From the NCBI RefSeq assembly GCF_010093305.1, contig NZ_PDWS01000002.1, positions 186,001 through 250,000 on the forward strand: DNA of 64,000 bases, given 5' to 3'. Each line of letters starts with the position of its first letter. The stretch's first letter is position 1. The position numbers and the translations under genes are program-made. This DNA comes from Pseudoxanthomonas sacheonensis (GTDB lineage: Bacteria > Pseudomonadota > Gammaproteobacteria > Xanthomonadales > Xanthomonadaceae). Below the pieces are notes generated by a model. It searched no databases and was not told the origin of the DNA. It saw only the letters and a program-made list of their open reading frames with translations. Shown here piece after piece: positions 45,515-57,795 of this stretch.

Positions 45515-47392
45515 CTACTTCGCAGCAGCAGCCGCATCCTTCTCACTGGCGATCCACTGATCCACCCGCTTCTCCAGCAAAGTAAGCGGCAACGCGCCAC
45601 CACCAAGCACCGTATCGTGGAAACCCTTGATGTCGAACTTGTCGCCCAGTTCGGTCTCCGCTTTCTTGCGCAGTTCCTGGATGCGGATCATGCCGATCTT
45701 GTAGGCCGTGGCCTGCCCCGGCATGATCAGATAGCGCCGCACTTCGGAGCGGATAGCCGCCAGCGGCACGGCGCTGTTGTCGTCGAAATACTTGACCGCT
45801 TGCTCCTCGGTCCAGCCCTTCGCATGCAGGCCGGTATCCACCACCAGACGGATCGCCCGCCACATCTCCGAGCTCAGACGGCCGAACTCAGAATACGGAT
45901 CCTGATAGGTGTTGGGCATCTCCTTGGCCAGCCATTCCGAATACAGGCCCCAGCCTTCCTGATACGCGGTGAAACCGGCCTGCGTACGGAACTTGGGCAC
46001 GCCGGTGAGTTCCTGGGCGATGGAGATCTGCATGTGATGGCCCGGCAGGCCTTCGTGGTAGGCGATGACTTCCAGTTCCGGTTTCGGCATCGCGCTCATG
46101 TCGGACAGGTGCGCGTAGTACACGCCCGGGCGCGAACCGTCCGGCGTGCCGGGGAAGTAATGCTGGGCCGCGCCATCCTGTTCGCGGAAGGCCTCCACGC
46201 GCTTGACCACCAGGTCCGCCTTCGGCAACAGACCGAAGTAGTTCGGCAGTTCCTTCTTGATATTGGCGATGACGCGGCTGGCTTCGTCGATGTACGCCTG
46301 GCGTCCGGCGTCGGTGTTGGGGAAATTAAATTGCGGATCGCTGTCGATGAAGGCGAAGAAAGCGTCCAGGTCGCCCTTGAAGCCGACCTTGTCCTTCAGC
46401 GCGGTCATTTCGCCCTTGATGCGCTCCACTTCCTTCAGGCCCAGCGCATGGATCTCCTCGGCCGTCATCCCGGTGGTGGTCATCAGGCGCAAGCGGTACT
46501 CGTAGTAGGCCTTGCCGTTGGGATGCGTGCTGCCCACGCCGGTGGCATTGACCGCGGCGTTCGGCAGGTCTTCCTCGCACCAGGCGATCACGCGGTCGTA
46601 GGCGGGTTTGAACTGCTCGAGCAGCGCCTTGCGCGCCTCTTCTTTCAACGCGGCCGCGCGCGCAGCGTCGATCTTGCCGCTCTTGACCAGCGCGTCCGCC
46701 TTGGCCTGCGCGTCCGCCCAGATCGCCGAATCCTTGCCTGCCGAGAACGGCGCGCCGGCGATCACTTTGCGCGACTGGTCGATGACGCCCTCATAGGCGA
46801 ATTTGGGCGGGCGGATGCCCTGCCCGGCCGACTTGCGGGCGCGTTCCAACAACTGGTCGAATGCGCGCGCGGTGGCCTTCAGACGGGAGACGTAGGCGGT
46901 GTAGTCGGATTCTTCGTCCACCTTGTGGAAACTAATCAACACGGTGGGCAGGAAACTCTGCGCGCCGTTCATCTGATCGAAGCTGTAGCCGTCGTCCAGG
47001 AAAGGCAGGCCGGCTTTGGCATCCTCGTACTGCAGTTTCCAGAGATCGTAGGAAAACTTGCCTTCGTCGCTTAGCTTGCCGTAGTCGAAGGTTTTTTCCA
47101 TCTCCTCGACACTGGCCTTCTGCCAGGCCAGCTGGTCGATCTGGCCCTTCTCCGACAGATCGTCCAATTGGTCGTACAGATCCTTGCGCCCCTGGAAAGT
47201 CAACTGCAACGGGCTGAAACGCAGTTGTTCTTCGTACTTCTTCTCGAACCACTGGTTGAGGCGTTCGGTTTCGGCTGCGATGTCGGCTTGGGAGGCGGCG
47301 ACAGCGGGTTTCGCGGCGGTATCGGACGAAGGAGCGCGGTCACAAGCGGCCAGGGCCAACGCCATGGCACAGACGATCAGGGTTCTACGCAT
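45515..47392 (-). CDS. DUF885 family lipoprotein
   Basis: A 625-residue protein, lipobox LAAC with Cys17, then a DUF885 domain with the HEGLPGHH motif and the GWGLYSEWLAKEMP segment. It is a distant paralogue of the protein at 9177-10937, sharing the domain order and the run RAIRLVVDTGLHAKGWT, but it is membrane-tethered and about 40 residues longer. The start at 47392 opens the signal peptide; a longer frame to 47494 is ignored. It probably acts on peptides at the envelope. The catalytic role is not proven for this family. Confidence 0.88.
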   Translation of the reverse strand: MRRTLIVCAMALALAACDRAPSSDTAAKPAVAASQADIAAETERLNQWFEKKYEEQLRFSPLQLTFQGRKDLYDQLDDLSEKGQIDQLAWQKASVEEMEKTFDYGKLSDEGKFSYDLWKLQYEDAKAGLPFLDDGYSFDQMNGAQSFLPTVLISFHKVDEESDYTAYVSRLKATARAFDQLLERARKSAGQGIRPPKFAYEGVIDQSRKVIAGAPFSAGKDSAIWADAQAKADALVKSGKIDAARAAALKEEARKALLEQFKPAYDRVIAWCEEDLPNAAVNATGVGSTHPNGKAYYEYRLRLMTTTGMTAEEIHALGLKEVERIKGEMTALKDKVGFKGDLDAFFAFIDSDPQFNFPNTDAGRQAYIDEASRVIANIKKELPNYFGLLPKADLVVKRVEAFREQDGAAQHYFPGTPDGSRPGVYYAHLSDMSAMPKPELEVIAYHEGLPGHHMQISIAQELTGVPKFRTQAGFTAYQEGWGLYSEWLAKEMPNTYQDPYSEFGRLSSEMWRAIRLVVDTGLHAKGWTEEQAVKYFDDNSAVPLAAIRSEVRRYLIMPGQATAYKIGMIRIQELRKKAETELGDKFDIKGFHDTVLGGGALPLTLLEKRVDQWIASEKDAAAAAK

Positions 47393-47518
47393 CGGGTTCT
47401 CCAGTAGAGGCACGGTGGTCAAGGGCATAAGGCATGTCCAACCGCCGAACTCTAACGGATCGGAGCGATCCCGTCCGCTGCGCGCATTCCACAACCGTAT
47501 CGAGGGCAGGCTCCGCTC

Positions 47519-47590
47519 TTGCTTTGCTTGCTTTGCTTGCTTTGCTTGCTTTGCTTGCTTTGCTTGCTTTGCTTGCTTTGCTTGCTTTGC
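47519..47590. repeat. Eight perfect tandem copies of a 9-base unit
   Basis: TTGCTTTGC repeated eight times without a mismatch, ending directly at the inverted repeat arm at 47590. A second short array, GATCTT repeated about three times, follows at 47627-47645. The array lies in an untranslated gap. Perfect short arrays of this kind change copy number readily. Confidence 0.92.
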
Positions 47591-47694
47591 CCCCTTTGGA
47601 AAAGGGGGCTACGGGGGATTTGCTTTTGATCTTGATCTTGATCTTGCTCTGCGCGAAGAGCAAATCCCCCTCGGTCCCCCTTTTTCAAAGGGGG
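47590..47694. repeat. Inverted pair of 35-base repeats (family H)
   Basis: Left arm 47590-47624 and right arm 47659-47694 are near-perfect inverted copies; each has an inner palindrome CCCCCTTT...AAAGGGGG and the border GGGGGATTTGCT. The spacer carries the GATCTT array. The element lies downstream of the minus-strand acyl-CoA dehydrogenase gene and may terminate its transcript. The rest of the 390-base gap (47393-47780) shows nothing else. Confidence 0.8.
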
Positions 47695-47780
47695 AGGCCA
47701 TCACGACTTGTGCAGGGAGGACTGCAATCGACCGCTTCGATCTTTCTCCAACATACAAGCGATCCGCAGACCCTCGAATC

Positions 47781-48929
<1,149 letters not shown>

Positions 48930-49022
48930 GGCAAACCCCTTCCTGTAAGCATGTCCGCCTATTGTACCGGGCCACCCTACGCGGGCGTACGCGGCTTGAC
49001 CCGGCGCCCGCCACGGCGGACA

Positions 49023-49050
49023 ATATCTTTATATCGCGATAGGAAGATAT
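49023..49050 (+). promoter_or_regulatory. 28-base palindromic operator before the SahR-like gene
   Basis: A palindrome with ATATCTT and AAGATAT ends around a perfect centre TATCGCGATA; only two base pairs per arm do not match. It ends two bases before the ATG of the ArsR/methyltransferase gene and covers its AGGAAG ribosome site, so a bound regulator would block expression of the whole met operon. This fits an autoregulated SahR-type site. Confidence 0.75.
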
Positions 49051-49052
49051 GT

Positions 49053-49982
49053 ATGGATCTGGAAGCCTGGTCGACCCGGCTCAAGGTATTCGCCGATGCC
49101 ACCCGCGTGCGCCTGCTGGTGCTGTTGGCCTCCGAAGAGCTGACTGTGGCCGAGCTTTCGGCCATCACCCAGCTGGCCCAACCCCGGGTTTCCACCCATC
49201 TGGCGAAATTGAAGGAAGCCGGCCTGGTGCGCGACCGCCGCGCCGGAGTGTCGGCGTATTACCGCTTCGACGAAGACAATCTGGACAGCGCCCAGCGCGA
49301 ACTGTGGCGCAGCCTGCGCCAGGGCAGCGACGATCCGCTGCTACGTCAGGACGCCGAGCGGGTACCGTCGGTGCTGGCCTCGCGCGCGGCCGAACAGAAC
49401 TGGGCCGACAGCGTGGCCGGCGACATGGAGCGGCACTATTCCCCCGGCCGCACCTGGGAGGCGCTGGCCCGCACCGCGCTGCCCCTGCTGGAAACCGGCG
49501 ACGTGCTGGATATCGCTTCCGGCGACGGCGTCCTGGCGGAATTGCTGTCGCCGCACGCCAAGCGTTACGTCTGCATCGACACCAGCGCCCGCGTGGTGGC
49601 GGCCGCGGGCGAGCGCCTGCGCCGTTTCCCCAATGTGGAAGTGCGCGAAGGCGACATGCATGCCCTGCCCTTCAAGGACAACGGTTTCGACCTTGTGGTG
49701 CTGATGCACGCCCTCACCTATTCGTCCAAGCCCGCGCAGGCGGTGGCCGAAGCGGCCCGCGTGCTGCGCCGTGGCGGGCGCCTGCTGCTCAGCAGCCTGG
49801 CCAAGCACGAGCACCAGGCCGCGGTGCAGGCCTATGGCCACCTCAACCTGGGTTTCACCGACAAGGAACTGCGCAGGTTCGCCGAAAAGGCCGGGCTGCA
49901 GGTCTCCAACCTGGGCACGGTGACCCGCGAACGCCGCCCGCCGCATTTCGAAGTGATCTCGCTGATAGGAGTCAAACCATGA
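49053..49982 (+). CDS. ArsR-type regulator fused to a SAM methyltransferase domain (SahR-like)
   Basis: A 309-residue two-domain protein. Residues 1-90 form an ArsR winged helix ([40 protein letters not shown]). Residues about 110-309 form a class I methyltransferase fold with the SAM motif VLDIASGDG (151-159). Proteins of this build that precede methionine-cycle genes are known as SahR, repressors that respond to S-adenosylhomocysteine. The ATGA overlap with metH and the palindrome over its own start support that role. The open frame runs far upstream (to 47184), but only the ATG at 49053 has a ribosome site. Confidence 0.87.
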   Translation: MDLEAWSTRLKVFADATRVRLLVLLASEELTVAELSAITQLAQPRVSTHLAKLKEAGLVRDRRAGVSAYYRFDEDNLDSAQRELWRSLRQGSDDPLLRQDAERVPSVLASRAAEQNWADSVAGDMERHYSPGRTWEALARTALPLLETGDVLDIASGDGVLAELLSPHAKRYVCIDTSARVVAAAGERLRRFPNVEVREGDMHALPFKDNGFDLVVLMHALTYSSKPAQAVAEAARVLRRGGRLLLSSLAKHEHQAAVQAYGHLNLGFTDKELRRFAEKAGLQVSNLGTVTRERRPPHFEVISLIGVKP

Positions 49983-51058
49983 AGACCCTGCCCTGGTTGA
50001 ATCCGGCGCGCGCGCAAGCGCTGCAGAACGCCTTGTCCGAACGCATCCTGATCATCGATGGCGCGATGGGCACCATGATCCAGCGCCACCGCCTGGAGGA
50101 AGCCGACTACCGCGGCGAGCGTTTCGTCGACGGTTTCGACAGCGCGCATGTCCACGACGGCCAATGCGGCCACGACCTGAAGGGCAACAACGACCTGCTG
50201 CTGCTGAGCAAGCCGGAAATCATCGCCGGCGTGCACACCGAGTATCTGGAAGCCGGCGCGGATCTGGTGGAGACCAACACCTTCAACGCCACCTCCATCA
50301 GCCAGGCCGACTACCACCTGGAGCACCTGGTCTACGAACTGAACAAGGAAGGCGCACGGGTCGCCCGCGCCTGCTGCGATGCCGTGGAAGCCAGGACGCC
50401 GGACAAACCCCGCTTCGTGATCGGCGTGCTCGGCCCCACCAGCCGCACCGCTTCCATCAGTCCCGACGTCAACGACCCCGGCTACCGCAACACCAACTTC
50501 GACGAACTGCGTACTACCTACCGCGAGGCGATCGAAGGTCTGATCGACGGCGGCGCCGATACGATCATGGTGGAAACCATTTTCGACACGCTCAACGCCA
50601 AGGCCGCGCTGTACGCGATTGAAGAGGTATTCGAGGCGCGCGGTGGCCGTCTGCCGGTGATGATTTCCGGCACCATCACCGACGCGTCGGGACGCACGCT
50701 TTCCGGCCAGACCGCCGAGGCGTTCTACGCCTCCGTTGCGCACGGCAAGCCGTTGTCGGTGGGCCTGAACTGCGCACTGGGCGCCAAGGACCTGCGCGAA
50801 CACGTGGAAACGCTCGCCCGCGTGGCCGACGGATACGTCAGCGCGCATCCCAACGCCGGCCTGCCCAATGCGTTCGGCGAGTACGACGAGACGCCCGAAG
50901 AGATGGCTGCGACCCTGAAGGAATTCGCCGAATCCGGCCTGCTCAATCTGGTCGGCGGCTGCTGCGGCACTACTCCGGCGCATATCAAGGCTATCGCCGA
51001 AGCCGTCAGGGGCATCGCACCGCGCCGGCTGCCTGCGTTGCTTGCGCATGCTGCCTGA
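49979..51058 (+). CDS. metH: Methionine synthase, homocysteine-binding subunit (N-terminal part of split MetH)
   Basis: A 359-residue protein equal to the first domain of cobalamin-dependent methionine synthase. It holds the homocysteine-activating zinc site: Cys265 in [10 protein letters not shown] and Cys328/Cys329 in VGGCCGTTP. The remaining four domains are encoded by the next large gene. This split is known in Xanthomonadaceae, and both pieces are complete, so it is not a frameshift. Its ATG overlaps the stop of the regulator gene (ATGA). A REP pair lies between the two halves. Confidence 0.93.
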   Translation: MKTLPWLNPARAQALQNALSERILIIDGAMGTMIQRHRLEEADYRGERFVDGFDSAHVHDGQCGHDLKGNNDLLLLSKPEIIAGVHTEYLEAGADLVETNTFNATSISQADYHLEHLVYELNKEGARVARACCDAVEARTPDKPRFVIGVLGPTSRTASISPDVNDPGYRNTNFDELRTTYREAIEGLIDGGADTIMVETIFDTLNAKAALYAIEEVFEARGGRLPVMISGTITDASGRTLSGQTAEAFYASVAHGKPLSVGLNCALGAKDLREHVETLARVADGYVSAHPNAGLPNAFGEYDETPEEMAATLKEFAESGLLNLVGGCCGTTPAHIKAIAEAVRGIAPRRLPALLAHAA

Positions 51059-51072
51059 CTTGCCTGCGATGC

Positions 51073-51143
51073 GTAGGTCGGGGCTATGTCCCCGACGTTC
51101 GTGTGTCCGGGCAAGAGCCGTCGGGGGCATAGCCCCGACCTAC
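51073..51143. repeat. Inverted pair of GTAG REP elements, family C, between the metH halves
   Basis: Two arms (GTAGGTCGGGGCTA...) in inverted orientation, starting 14 bases after the stop of the first metH gene and ending 50 bases before the start of the second. The left arm differs from the family by one T (GGGGCTATGTCCCCG). A hairpin here could reduce read-through to the second gene. Confidence 0.88.
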
Positions 51144-51193
51144 GCATTGGCTCACATCGAGCCGCACCGATCCGTATTCGAAGAGCTTTCCAC

Positions 51194-53908
<2,715 letters not shown>

Positions 53909-53954
53909 GTGTTCATAGAACCGATGGCCATTGCTGGCGAACTGTCCCGAAATA

Positions 53955-54060
53955 CCGTTCGTGGTGAGCTTGTCGAACCACGCTTTTCGAGCAGGCGCCC
54001 GGCTATCGCGATCCGTCGGATCATGCCAAGAGCGTGGTTCGACAAGCTCACCACGAACGG
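53955..54060. repeat. Inverted pair of 30-base dispersed repeats (family F)
   Basis: Perfect inverted copies at 53955-53984 and 54031-54060, each containing CGTGGTGAGCTTGTCGAACC. No GTAG head. The pair lies in the gap between metH and the next gene, 46 bases after the metH stop. It is a common type of Xanthomonadaceae intergenic repeat. Confidence 0.85.
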
Positions 54061-54111
54061 ATTTGAGTTCTAATATTTACGAATCTGCCGGAACGAAAAT
54101 CCCGAACCCAC

Positions 54112-54816
54112 ATGGACGTCGTCGAAAACCACTCCCAATCCTCCAACGCCGCCTTCATCCGCAAGCATGCCGCCCCCGGCCGTATCGGCCTGAGCGGCGG
54201 CCGCGACTGGATCAACAAAGCCATCCGCAAGGCGCAGGCGCCGCTGACCAACGACGGGCACCGCAGCCTGTGGTCGCATGCCTTCGTTTTCAGCGAGCAG
54301 CGTCTCGACGGGCACTGGTGGGTGCTGGAATCCGATCTGGACCTGCGCTACCGGCAGATCCGCCTGGGCGTGCAGGAAAACCGCGCCGACCGCTATTTCG
54401 ACGACGAATTGTTTCCGAACCTTGCCATTCTCGATTTCGGACTGGATGAAGCGAAAATCCGCCAGGTCCAGATTGCGGGGCTGGATCTGCTGTCCGGGCT
54501 CTCCAGCTATTCGCTCAGCGAGCTGGTCGGCACTCTGTTCGCCATGCACAGTACCCGCCTGCGCAAGCGCGACAACCTGCTGGCCAAGGAAGGCGCGCTG
54601 TACTGTTCGGCGATGGTGCAGCACTGCTACGCGGCGGCTGGCGTGGAATTCATTCCCGGCGTGCACGGCAAGAACATCGCGCCGCAGGACATCTACGACT
54701 CCGTGCTCCCGCACCGGACCCATTCGCTGATCCGCGATCTCGGCATTTCCAGCCTGCGCCGTTTCGCCCACGAAGCCGGCGAACTGCTCAATACGCCGGT
54801 CGAGGATCTGCTCTGA
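54112..54816 (+). CDS. Probable permuted papain-like (NlpC/P60 superfamily) protein
   Basis: A 234-residue protein. The early WSHAFVFSEQ segment and the later LYCSAMVQHCYAAAGVEF resemble the His and Cys parts of permuted papain-fold enzymes (YiiX/LRAT-like), in which the catalytic His comes before the Cys. The order seen here fits the permuted form. No signal peptide is evident. Substrate unknown; relatives cut amide or thioester bonds in cell wall or lipids. Followed after 12 bases by the MFS gene, so perhaps co-transcribed. Confidence 0.55.
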   Translation: MDVVENHSQSSNAAFIRKHAAPGRIGLSGGRDWINKAIRKAQAPLTNDGHRSLWSHAFVFSEQRLDGHWWVLESDLDLRYRQIRLGVQENRADRYFDDELFPNLAILDFGLDEAKIRQVQIAGLDLLSGLSSYSLSELVGTLFAMHSTRLRKRDNLLAKEGALYCSAMVQHCYAAAGVEFIPGVHGKNIAPQDIYDSVLPHRTHSLIRDLGISSLRRFAHEAGELLNTPVEDLL

Positions 54817-54828
54817 GCATCCGCCGCC

Positions 54829-56010
54829 ATGGCTGAGGCAGCGCCGCAAGCGATCGCCGGCGCGCGCGTGCCCATGGTCCGCCTGTCCGGTTTTTATTTC
54901 GCCTACTACGCGGCGCTGGGCGCCTTCACGCCCTACTGGAGCCTGTATCTGAAGTCGCGCGGCATGGAAGTGGCCGCGATCAGCGTGCTGATGAGCCTGT
55001 GGTACGCCACCCGTATCGTCGCGCCCAGCACCTGGACCACGCTGGCCTCGCGTTCGGCGCATCCCATCGGCTGGTTGCGCCTGGGCTGCCTGCTGACCTT
55101 GGTGAGCTTCGCCGCCTTTCTGCTGCCGCTGGATTTCACCGGGCTGTTCGCGGTGATGTGCGCGTTCTGTTTCGCCTACAACGCGGTGATGCCGCAGTTC
55201 GAATCGATCACCATGTCGCACCTGGGCGCGCGCAGCGACCGCTACGGGCATATCCGGGTCTGGGGTTCCATCGGCTTCATAGCGGTGGTCTCGCTGTTCG
55301 GCGTGCTGCTCGACCGCTTCGGCGTAGGCACCCTGCCCTGGCTGATGCTGCCGTTGCTGGCCGGGCTGCTGGCGTCGTCTTTCGCCAACAACTACGCGCA
55401 CCCCGTCGAAGAAACGCATGACGAGAACCATGTGGGTTTCCGGGCGCGGTTGAAGCGTCCGCAGGTGATCGCCTTCTTCGTGGCGGCGTTCCTTGCCCAG
55501 GTTTCGTTCGGGCCGTACTACACGTTCTTTTCGATCTATCTGACCGAGCACCATTACTCGGCGACCATGCTGGGCGTGTTCTGGACCGTGGGCGTGCTGG
55601 TGGAGATCGGGGTGTTCTTCCTCTCCAGCCGCATCTTCCGGCGCTGGGACGCCGGCAAAGTGCTGATGTTCGCCCTGCTGAGCGCGGCATTGCGCTGGTG
55701 GGCGACGGCGCTCTGGCCCGACAACGTTCCGGTGATGGTCCTGGCTCAGCTGACCCACGCGCTCAACTTCGGCGCGTTCTTCGCGGCGGTGATGCAGTTG
55801 CTGGTGCGCTTTTTCCCGGGACGCATGAACGGCCACGGGCAAGGCGTTTTCTACGGCCTGTCGTCGGGCGTAGGCGGCGTGGTCGGTGCGCTGACGGCCG
55901 GACAGCTGTGGCACTTCGGCGGCAATGTCGCGTTTTTGGCGGCAGGCTGCTTCGCGCTGCTGGCCGCTTTCATAGCCTGGTACTGGCTGGTGAGACGGAA
56001 CGCTGCGTAG
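54829..56010 (+). CDS. MFS transporter (MFS_1_like / HcaT-type)
   Basis: A 393-residue membrane transporter with about 12 hydrophobic helices. The first helix FYFAYYAALGAFTPYWSLYL, the loop ATRIVAPSTWTTLASR and the mid-protein GHIRVWGSIGFI are typical of the PPP/HcaT-like branch, whose members take up aromatic acids or nucleosides. No cytoplasmic partner nearby indicates a substrate. Its stop TAG is followed six bases later by a family B GTAG repeat. Confidence 0.85.
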   Translation: MAEAAPQAIAGARVPMVRLSGFYFAYYAALGAFTPYWSLYLKSRGMEVAAISVLMSLWYATRIVAPSTWTTLASRSAHPIGWLRLGCLLTLVSFAAFLLPLDFTGLFAVMCAFCFAYNAVMPQFESITMSHLGARSDRYGHIRVWGSIGFIAVVSLFGVLLDRFGVGTLPWLMLPLLAGLLASSFANNYAHPVEETHDENHVGFRARLKRPQVIAFFVAAFLAQVSFGPYYTFFSIYLTEHHYSATMLGVFWTVGVLVEIGVFFLSSRIFRRWDAGKVLMFALLSAALRWWATALWPDNVPVMVLAQLTHALNFGAFFAAVMQLLVRFFPGRMNGHGQGVFYGLSSGVGGVVGALTAGQLWHFGGNVAFLAAGCFALLAAFIAWYWLVRRNAA

Positions 56011-56016
56011 GACTGC

Positions 56017-56094
56017 GTAGGAGCGACGTAAGCCGCGATTGGACACGCCAGGGAATTCTGCACAAATGACATTCGCGACTTACGTCGCTCCTAC
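56017..56094. repeat. Inverted pair of GTAG REP elements, family B
   Basis: Arms GTAGGAGCGACGTAAGCCGC and CGCGACTTACGTCGCTCCTAC at the two ends; the left arm has one C instead of T. It lies between two convergent genes. The upstream stop codon also sits in a GCGTAGG, suggesting a partial duplication of the head. Confidence 0.85.
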
Positions 56095-56120
56095 GCCAAG
56101 CCAGCGCGCTGGGTCCTCGG

Positions 56121-56836
56121 TCAACCGTTCCGGATATCGCGGTCCCGCAGGAAATTCCGTATAGCTTCGGCGGCTTGGGAAGCCACTACCTGGAATATGA
56201 AATGCGGCGCTTCGATGTCGGTGCGCCACACGCCGGGCATGTTGAAGTCGTTCTCCACGCCGCTTTGAAGCAGCCGGTCGCGGTTGGCCCGCAAATACAA
56301 CACGGGCACGGTTATCCGCTGGAAATCCACCCTGACGTCCACTTGCAGCGTCGCCATCAGACGTGCCTTCAGTACCTTGAGCTCGACGAGGCGCAGCGAT
56401 GCTCCGAGTTCGCGCTTCACTTCGGCATCCTTCCAACCACCCATCAGGACGGCCTCGAGTGCGGGAAGAGGTGGTGGCGCCCAGGCGGGTAGGAAGCGCA
56501 AGACTCGCGACAGCAAGCCGGCCCGCGCAACTGGATTGCGGAGGAACGAGGCAGCGATGACTACGCCTTTGAGGCCAGGTGGCGCCGTCGCAGCCAGCAG
56601 AACCGCCAAGGGGCCAGCAAACGACTCCGCCGCGATCAGGAAGCGCCCATCCTGGGGGAGACGAGGTGCAAGCGCTTCGGCAAGGGCCTGGTAACCATCG
56701 AATTCATCGACCGGATAGCTGATACCCGCACATCGAAGTCAGCCGCCAGATCCGCGGCGAGACGGTTATACAGTCGACCGGTGCCATCCAGACCAGGCAA
56801 TAGACAGACAATCAGACGTTGATCGTCGGCTACCAA
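56121..56836 (-). pseudogene. Alpha/beta hydrolase gene with one frameshift
   Basis: Two frames together encode one alpha/beta hydrolase. The 5' frame (start TTG 56836) gives LIVCLLPGLDGTGRLYNRLAADLA, the usual oxyanion-loop start. After a frame change near 56711-56725 the second frame continues with YPVDEFDGYQALAEALA and the nucleophile elbow AAESFAGPLAVLL, and ends with the acid (RANRDRLL) and the catalytic His in APHFIFQ. All catalytic parts are present, so a single indel separates a working gene from this one. It overlaps the DUF2058 gene by seven bases at its 5' end. A sequencing error is the alternative to a real pseudogene. Confidence 0.8.
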
Positions 56837-57489
56837 ATCAGGTCATCGGGCACTTGGTACTGCGGGTCGGCATACGGGTCGTCGCCCACCGGCGCATCCG
56901 GATCCACCTTCAAAGCCACGCATGCCGGGAAGATGCTTTCGGCTTCGGCCAGCAGCGCCGCGGTAACCAGCAGATAGCGGCCGTTCTGCTGCACCACGCC
57001 CAGTTCGCCGGCATTGAGCGCTTTCAGCTGCTCCGCGTTGACATGGATGCGCTTGATCTTGCCGCCATAGGGGAAATGGCGCGCGATCTCCGCATTGGGG
57101 TCGTTCAACGATTTGCCCTTCAGCAATTCCTCGACGCGGGCCTTGGCTTCGCGGCGCACGCGCGCCTCTTCCTGCTTCAGGCGCTCGGCTTCGATGCGTT
57201 CATCCTTCTCCTTCTGCGCGCGGATGGCGTAGGCCTTGGCCAGATCCATTTCCTCGCGCGAACGTGCAGGCTTGGGCTGGGCCGCACGCGGCGCGTTGTT
57301 CGGCCTGGGGGCCTGGCCCGGCCGGCCAGCTGGCTTGCCTGTGGGCTGGTTGCCGGCCTGCCTGTTGCCGGGCCGGGAATCAGCCCTGGAGTCGGGTTTG
57401 CGCTCCGGCTTACGCTCGGGTTTGCGTTCGGGCTTCGGTGCCGGCTTGAAGCCCAGCCCCAGGAGTTGGTCGCGTAGGGAGTCGGTCAT
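56830..57489 (-). CDS. DUF2058 family protein (YaiL-like)
   Basis: A 219-residue cytosolic protein of the DUF2058 family (function unknown). The conserved start MTDSLRDQLLGLGFK is followed by a low-complexity basic linker (about 15-80) with PERK repeats and PG/RP runs, a charged coiled-coil helix (RSREEMDLAKAYAIRAQKEK) and the family core KGKSLNDPNAEIARHFPYGGKIKRI. The ATG at 57489 is preferred to the longer frame starting at 57528. It ends next to the frameshifted hydrolase and follows slyX in a minus-strand run. Confidence 0.87.
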   Translation of the reverse strand: MTDSLRDQLLGLGFKPAPKPERKPERKPERKPDSRADSRPGNRQAGNQPTGKPAGRPGQAPRPNNAPRAAQPKPARSREEMDLAKAYAIRAQKEKDERIEAERLKQEEARVRREAKARVEELLKGKSLNDPNAEIARHFPYGGKIKRIHVNAEQLKALNAGELGVVQQNGRYLLVTAALLAEAESIFPACVALKVDPDAPVGDDPYADPQYQVPDDLIW

Positions 57490-57558
57490 GGTCGTAGGGG
57501 ATGGAGGAATCGCTGGTCCGGCATCCATCTCTACCGGAGCCAGCGGAATCGCAGGGTA

Positions 57559-57795
57559 TCAATAGTGCGGCGGCGGCGGTTCGTCCGCGGCATCGGCGTA
57601 CAGCTCGGTCCGCACCTTGCGCAGATCCGACAGCATGTTGCGCATCAGCTCGGAGGTGCGGTTGCCTTCCGCGCGCGCATCGGCGAGCGCTTCGCTCAAC
57701 TCGCCAAGCGCGTGTTCCTGGAAGGCGAGCCGGGTCTCCAGTTCGATCAGGCGTTGTTCCAGCGCGGGATCCAGTGCTTTGGGATCATCCGGCAT
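57559..57795 (-). CDS. slyX: SlyX family protein
   Basis: A 78-residue coiled-coil protein with the SlyX hallmark C-terminus PPPPHY and a heptad-like helix ([19 protein letters not shown]). Function unknown. Its start overlaps the end of the UDP-glucose dehydrogenase gene by 11 bases. Confidence 0.9.
   Translation of the reverse strand: MPDDPKALDPALEQRLIELETRLAFQEHALGELSEALADARAEGNRTSELMRNMLSDLRKVRTELYADAADEPPPPHY

Noticed and set aside
47519-47590. CRISPR or coding repeat interpretation of the 9-base array (would read Lys-Ala-Ser repeats on the minus strand)
   Set aside because: Units are directly adjacent with no spacers, and the frame that would encode the repeats has no start or flanking gene.
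51086-51193. N-terminal extension of the second metH gene through the REP pair
   Set aside because: The extra residues come from repeat sequence and the [16 protein letters not shown] start at 51194 matches the expected beginning of the folate domain.
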